DNA of 64,000 bases from Rhizobiales bacterium TNE-4 (lineage in GTDB: Bacteria; Pseudomonadota; Alphaproteobacteria; Rhizobiales; Beijerinckiaceae), in contig JAHRCV010000003.1 in the NCBI GenBank assembly GCA_019083985.1, positions 62,001 to 126,000 on the forward strand, written 5' to 3'. How positions within the stretch are numbered: position 1 is the first letter of the stretch; each line of letters begins with the position of its first letter. Positions 60,434-64,000 of this stretch are shown here, in pieces. The translations under genes were made by a program, and so were the position numbers. Below the pieces are notes generated by a model that saw nothing but the letters and a program-made list of their open reading frames with translations, was not told where the DNA came from and made no database searches.

Positions 60434-60472
60434 TCCGCCGCCCCTTCAGCCCCAACACGGAACAAAGCGACC

Positions 60473-60949
60473 ATGATGCGCTCGAAATGGACGTTGCTCG
60501 TGCTGGCCGCGATCCCGGTCGTGGCCGCAAGCCTGATCGGCAATGCCGCCACCATGCCCGCGATCCCCGTCTGGTATGCCGGGCTGAACAAGCCCTGGTT
60601 CAATCCACCCAACTGGCTCTTCGGCCCCGCTTGGACGTCGCTTTATGCGCTGATGATCTGGGCGTTCTGGCGCGTGCTACAAGCCCCAGCCGAAACGCCC
60701 TATCGCCGTGCCGCGATCATCATCTTCCTCGTGCACATGGCGGTGAACGCGCTGTGGTCGGTCACCTTCTTTGGCATGAAACAGATCGGTCTTGCCGTTG
60801 GTGTCAGTACGCTGCTCGAAATGCTGGTGATCGCGACGATTTTTGCGTTCAATCGCGTCGACAAGATTGCCGCGATCGCCGTGGTGCCGACAGCATTTTG
60901 GGTTGCCTTTGCGACCGTGCTGAACGCCGCCGTCTGGCAGCTCAATTGA
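60473..60949 (+). CDS. tspO: TspO/MBR family protein
   Basis: A 158-residue five-helix membrane protein: PAIPVWYAGLNKPWFNPPNWLFGPAW is the family signature, and NALWSVTFFG follows. TspO binds porphyrins and influences tetrapyrrole and carotenoid gene expression in photosynthetic alphaproteobacteria. Start at the first of two ATG codons. Tail to tail with hpt at 60950. Confidence 0.93.
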   Translation: MMRSKWTLLVLAAIPVVAASLIGNAATMPAIPVWYAGLNKPWFNPPNWLFGPAWTSLYALMIWAFWRVLQAPAETPYRRAAIIIFLVHMAVNALWSVTFFGMKQIGLAVGVSTLLEMLVIATIFAFNRVDKIAAIAVVPTAFWVAFATVLNAAVWQLN

Positions 60950-61480
60950 TCAGGTTTCCACGACACCGATGAACGGCAATTGCCGGTAAGAATGAGCGAC
61001 ATCCATGCCGTAACCGACCACGAACAGGTCGGGACACGTGAAGCCGACAATATCGGCATCAAGCCCCACCGCGCGATGACCCGGTTTTTCAAGCAGGCAG
61101 CATGTCATCACCCGCGCACCGCGTGCTGACATCAAATCCTTCGCGAACGCCAAGGTGCGCCCGGATTCCAGAATGTCATCGACCAGCAGCACATCGCGGT
61201 CACGCACATCGCTTTCGACATCCTTGAGGATCGTCACCTGTCCGGACGAGGTGGTGCCTTCGCGATAGCTCGACAAATGCATGAATTCGACCTGCGGCTT
61301 GACGCCAGCGCGATGGAGCGCGCGCATCAGATCGGCCGCGAACATGAAGCTGCCTTTCAGGATCGCAACAACCAGCAGATTTTTTGGCTGTCTTTTGGCG
61401 ATCTCGGCCGCGATCTCATCATTACGTTTTGCGATCGCCGCTTCATCGAACAGAACGCGGACGCGTCTTTCCTCAGTCAT
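60950..61480 (-). CDS. hpt: Hypoxanthine phosphoribosyltransferase
   Basis: A 176-residue PRTase. VVAILKGSFMFAADLMRAL, the flexible loop with HLSSYREGTTSSGQV, and the PRPP-binding motif VLLVDDILESGRTL. It salvages hypoxanthine and guanine. Its ATG overlaps the stop of the zinc-ribbon gene by four bases. Confidence 0.96.
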   Translation of the reverse strand: MTEERRVRVLFDEAAIAKRNDEIAAEIAKRQPKNLLVVAILKGSFMFAADLMRALHRAGVKPQVEFMHLSSYREGTTSSGQVTILKDVESDVRDRDVLLVDDILESGRTLAFAKDLMSARGARVMTCCLLEKPGHRAVGLDADIVGFTCPDLFVVGYGMDVAHSYRQLPFIGVVET

Positions 61481-62106
61481 CTTGCCTCAATCAACTCGGT
61501 GCGGCCCGGTACGAAACCGACATAGCGGGCCCTGACATCCCGCGCATCACCACCCGGGATGGCAAAACGCGACCGGAACGGAGCGTTTTCGCCAGCGGGA
61601 AGTTTGGGCGGGCCAGACCGGTCTGTCCAGCGGGCAACCTCCTGTTCGGCACTGTTGCGCACGGCGAATTCGACCGCCGGCGTGGCCGAAGTCCGGACCG
61701 CACCGATCCATTGCCCCTCAATCGACAGGATTGTGGCCCCTTCTTGCGTCGTCTCGAGGCGGGCGACGACCCCATCGAGCTCAGGCCAAAGTGGCTTTTC
61801 GAACCCGGCCGAGCGAGCCATGGGAATGAGCCAGCGCGGCCATTCGCCTATCATCGCAAAGCCGGTCAACGCGCCAAACGCCATCATGGTCACGATCGAG
61901 CAGACGCGGACACCCACATCGAGCTTTTCGCGAAAGGTCATCCGCAGCTTAGGCGGTGGCGTGGGAACCGCGGCTGCGAGCTCCGGCTCAGGGGTGGCGA
62001 ACCACAATGTGCGGCAGACACCGCACCGGACCGGACGGCCCTTGTCACCAAGGGTCGTGGTTTCGACGTCATAGGTACTTGCGCAATGGGGACAAACGAT
62101 CAGCAT
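61477..62106 (-). CDS. MJ0042-type zinc-ribbon membrane protein
   Basis: A 209-residue protein. Zinc ribbon at the N-terminus (CPHCASTYDV ... VRCGVCRTLW), a linker, one transmembrane helix (IVTMMAFGALTGFAMI) and an extracytoplasmic domain of about 100 residues (DUF3426-like). Function unknown. It is commonly found between ftsE and hpt in Hyphomicrobiales and is divergent from ftsE with 116 bases between. Confidence 0.85.
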   Translation of the reverse strand: MLIVCPHCASTYDVETTTLGDKGRPVRCGVCRTLWFATPEPELAAAVPTPPPKLRMTFREKLDVGVRVCSIVTMMAFGALTGFAMIGEWPRWLIPMARSAGFEKPLWPELDGVVARLETTQEGATILSIEGQWIGAVRTSATPAVEFAVRNSAEQEVARWTDRSGPPKLPAGENAPFRSRFAIPGGDARDVRARYVGFVPGRTELIEAR

Positions 62107-62222
62107 GACGAATCACGGAAAAAATGGGCCGAACGCGGCTTGGTCCCATCTTTGGCCCAAACAGCCGCTTGCATGATTGGCGCTGATCAGCGTTAAAAAA
62201 CCGGCAAGAACGGCGGCGGAGA

Positions 62223-62888
62223 GTGAATTTGGTCAGGTTCGAGAATGTCGGCCTGCGCTATGGGATGGGGCCGGAGGTGCTGCATGACATCAGCTTCTCC
62301 ATCGAACCCCAATCCTTCCAGTTCCTCACCGGCCCTTCGGGTGCCGGCAAGACAACGTTGCTGCGCCTCATCCTGCTGTCGCTCAAGCCAACACGTGGCC
62401 TGATCCATCTTTTCGGTACCGACGTCACCCGGATCGAAGCCGATAAGCTGACCGATCTACGCCGCCGCATGGGCGTCGTGTTTCAGGATTTCCGTCTGCT
62501 CGATCATCTCACCACGTATGAGAATGTCGCGCTGCCTTTGCGCGTGCAGGGCAAGGAAGAGGCGAGCTACCGCGCCGAGGTGAAGGAGCTCTTGCACTGG
62601 GTGGGACTGGGCGACCATGTCAATGCGCGCCCCTCAGTTCTCTCCGGTGGCGAGAAACAACGGGCCGCGATTGCGCGTGCCCTGATCGCACAGCCGGACC
62701 TTTTGCTGGCGGATGAACCGACAGGCAATGTCGACCCTTCGCTCGCGCGCCGTTTGCTGCGTCTGTTCATGGAATTGAACCGCAGCGGCACCGCCATTGT
62801 GATTGCGACCCATGACATCGGGCTAATGGATCAATTCGATTCACGCCGTCTCGTGCTAAGCGAAGGCAGGCTGCACATTTATGACTAA
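62223..62888 (+). CDS. ftsE: Cell division ATP-binding protein FtsE
   Basis: A 221-residue ABC ATPase. Walker A GPSGAGKTTLLRL, Q-loop VFQDFRLLD, signature [16 protein letters not shown], Walker B LLLADEPTGNVD. With FtsX it signals to peptidoglycan hydrolases at the septum. Starts at GTG 62223 with GGCGGAG upstream. Overlaps ftsX by eight bases. Confidence 0.96.
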   Translation: MNLVRFENVGLRYGMGPEVLHDISFSIEPQSFQFLTGPSGAGKTTLLRLILLSLKPTRGLIHLFGTDVTRIEADKLTDLRRRMGVVFQDFRLLDHLTTYENVALPLRVQGKEEASYRAEVKELLHWVGLGDHVNARPSVLSGGEKQRAAIARALIAQPDLLLADEPTGNVDPSLARRLLRLFMELNRSGTAIVIATHDIGLMDQFDSRRLVLSEGRLHIYD

Positions 62889-63852
62889 CGCGGCCGCTTT
62901 CACTCACCATATTCGTCAGCGCATCGCCCGCTGGTGGCGCGCGCGACCGCATCGCGCAGCTGAACCGCCGCTTGTGCCGGTGGAATCGATTGCTGGGCGT
63001 GCGCTCATTATCGTCATCGCAATCATGACGTTTCTCGCAGCGCTCACCGCGGGCGCGGCGCAACTTGTCGGCGCCGCATCGTCGGAATGGCAAAGCGCCG
63101 TGGCACGCGAAGTCACCATTCAGATCCGTCCTGTTGCTGGCCGCGCCATTGATCAGGAAGTGGCGCGCGCAGCCGAGATTGCGCGTGCAACGCCGGGCAT
63201 TACCGGCGTGAAAGTCTATTCACGACAGGAATCCGAACGCCTTCTCGAACCATGGCTTGGCACCGGCCTTAATCTCGATCAATTGCCCGTACCACGTTTG
63301 ATCGTGCTCAGGCTCGACGACCAAAAGGCGGCCGATTTCGGCGCGTTGCGCCGATCCTTGGTTGAAAATGTGCGCGGTGTCACACTGGATGATCATCGCG
63401 TCTGGATTGCGCGTCTTGCCTCGATGGCGCAATCGATTGTCATTCTGGCGATCGGGATCGTTGCGCTCGTGATCACTGCTACCGCTTTGGCGGTAGCGTT
63501 CGCGACGCGCGGCGCGATGGCAGGCAATCGCGATATTGTAGAAGTTCTGCATTTCGTCGGTGCGAGTGATGGCTATATCGCCGATGAATTTCAAAATCAT
63601 TTTCTCCGCCTTGGCTTGAAAGGCGGCGTTGCAGGCGGCCTCGCTGCAATGATTTTCTTCGTACTAGCGGGCGCGCTCGCGTCCGCTTGGGTTGCGACAC
63701 CCGGCGGCGATCAGATCGAGGCGCTGTTCGGATCATTCTCGCTGGGCGTTGGCGGCTTTATTGCGATGGGGCTCATCATCGTGCTCGTGGCGCTTGTCAC
63801 CTCGATCGGCTCGCGTATCACGGTGATGCGGACGCTACGGCAGCTCAGCTGA
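62881..63852 (+). CDS. ftsX: Cell division protein FtsX
   Basis: A 323-residue four-helix permease-like protein. First helix at residues about 40-65 (ALIIVIAIMTFLAALTAGAA), an extracytoplasmic domain with RQESERLLEPWLG, then three C-terminal helices (SIVILAIGIVALVITATALA and later). It acts with FtsE and activates cell wall hydrolases. The N-terminal 35 residues are basic and cytoplasmic. Confidence 0.94.
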   Translation: MTNAAAFTHHIRQRIARWWRARPHRAAEPPLVPVESIAGRALIIVIAIMTFLAALTAGAAQLVGAASSEWQSAVAREVTIQIRPVAGRAIDQEVARAAEIARATPGITGVKVYSRQESERLLEPWLGTGLNLDQLPVPRLIVLRLDDQKAADFGALRRSLVENVRGVTLDDHRVWIARLASMAQSIVILAIGIVALVITATALAVAFATRGAMAGNRDIVEVLHFVGASDGYIADEFQNHFLRLGLKGGVAGGLAAMIFFVLAGALASAWVATPGGDQIEALFGSFSLGVGGFIAMGLIIVLVALVTSIGSRITVMRTLRQLS

Positions 63853-63940
63853 CACGCTCACGCTTCGTTCACGGACTGGCCTTATTCAGTGCTAAGATAG
63901 ACGAATCGAACGCCTCAGGCGGAGAACTTAGGCGGTGTAT

Positions 63941-64000
63941 ATGCGCGCTTTGGGCCTCGTCGCCTCTGTTTTGACGATCCTGCTGCTGATCCTTGTTGGC
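63941..64000 (+). CDS. 5' end of the next gene (membrane or exported protein), cut by window end
   Basis: ATG at 63941 opens a frame of 20 codons to the window edge: MRALGLVASVLTILLLILVG, a hydrophobic signal or anchor segment. In related genomes a DUF218/YdcF-like or acyltransferase gene follows ftsX; this cannot be decided here. Confidence 0.5.
   Translation, partial: MRALGLVASVLTILLLILVG

Overview
The window is a 64 kb chromosomal segment of an alphaproteobacterium, most probably of the order Hyphomicrobiales (Rhizobiales). The grounds are the gene content and order: a split ATP synthase operon (F1 genes atpHAGDC only), priA next to xerC, an mdh-sucCDAB-lpdA operon, sdhCDAB, a separate ffh-rpsP-rimM-trmD operon with leuC and rplS nearby, an RpoH sigma factor with an RpoH box, a CarD regulator, a mesaconyl-CoA hydratase of the ethylmalonyl-CoA pathway, and palindromic dispersed repeats of the kind scattered through Bradyrhizobium and Rhodopseudomonas type genomes. 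I cannot name the genus from sequence alone. There is no prophage, insertion sequence or CRISPR array.

Layout. 1-9.9 kb: 3' end of a large helicase, an S4 RNA-binding protein, ferredoxin FdxA, a CarD regulator with a very long Lys/Ala/Pro-rich N-terminal tail, rpoH, an M48 lipoprotein protease, a nuclease-like exported protein, an SDR enzyme, tRNA-Arg and a DUF1624 membrane protein. 9.9-19.2 kb: atpHAGDC, a HigBA-type toxin-antitoxin pair, priA, xerC and two inverted palindromic repeats. 19.2-28.1 kb: the TCA operon mdh-sucC-sucD-sucA-sucB-lpdA. 28.3-33.3 kb: a TetR regulator divergent from a non-canonical NRAMP-type transporter, zapE, two small enzyme/membrane genes and a YefM-YoeB pair. 33.3-37.3 kb: sdhCDAB and arfB. 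37.3-42.8 kb: a Phd-nucleotidyltransferase fusion with a broken HEPN partner, mesaconyl-CoA hydratase, a copper-handling pair, folD, DUF167, yggT and efp. 42.9-51.3 kb: epmA-epmB (which modify the divergently encoded EF-P), a membrane-anchored TAXI-type binding protein, queC, tRNA-Ala, a DHDPS-family lyase, a small metallopeptidase, leuC and rplS. 51.3-55.7 kb: a ParE-like toxin divergent from Phd-VapC around one palindrome, then the ffh-rpsP-rimM-trmD operon. 55.9-64 kb: a 25-residue hydrophobic peptide gene, a bicarbonate module (SbtA, SbtB, beta-carbonic anhydrase), cfa, an amidotransferase, tspO, hpt, a zinc-ribbon protein, ftsEX and the start of the next gene.

How the parts fit. Most of the window is core metabolism and information processing: energy conversion (ATP synthase, TCA enzymes, succinate dehydrogenase), translation (S16, L19, RimM, TrmD, EF-P with its lysylation enzymes, ArfB), export and division (SRP Ffh, FtsEX, ZapE, XerC, PriA). 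The accessory content sits in small pockets between core operons: four toxin-antitoxin loci (15.1, 32.7, 37.3 and 51.4 kb), each with a visible palindrome or short repeat at its promoter, plus repeats in two intergenic gaps. The observations I rate highest are the Phd-MNT/HEPN locus whose toxin has lost both its expected target tyrosine and its reading frame, the divergent ParE/Phd-VapC module with mirror-image promoters on one operator, the histone-like tail on CarD, and an unlisted 25-residue peptide gene with a strong ribosome binding site and its own terminator.
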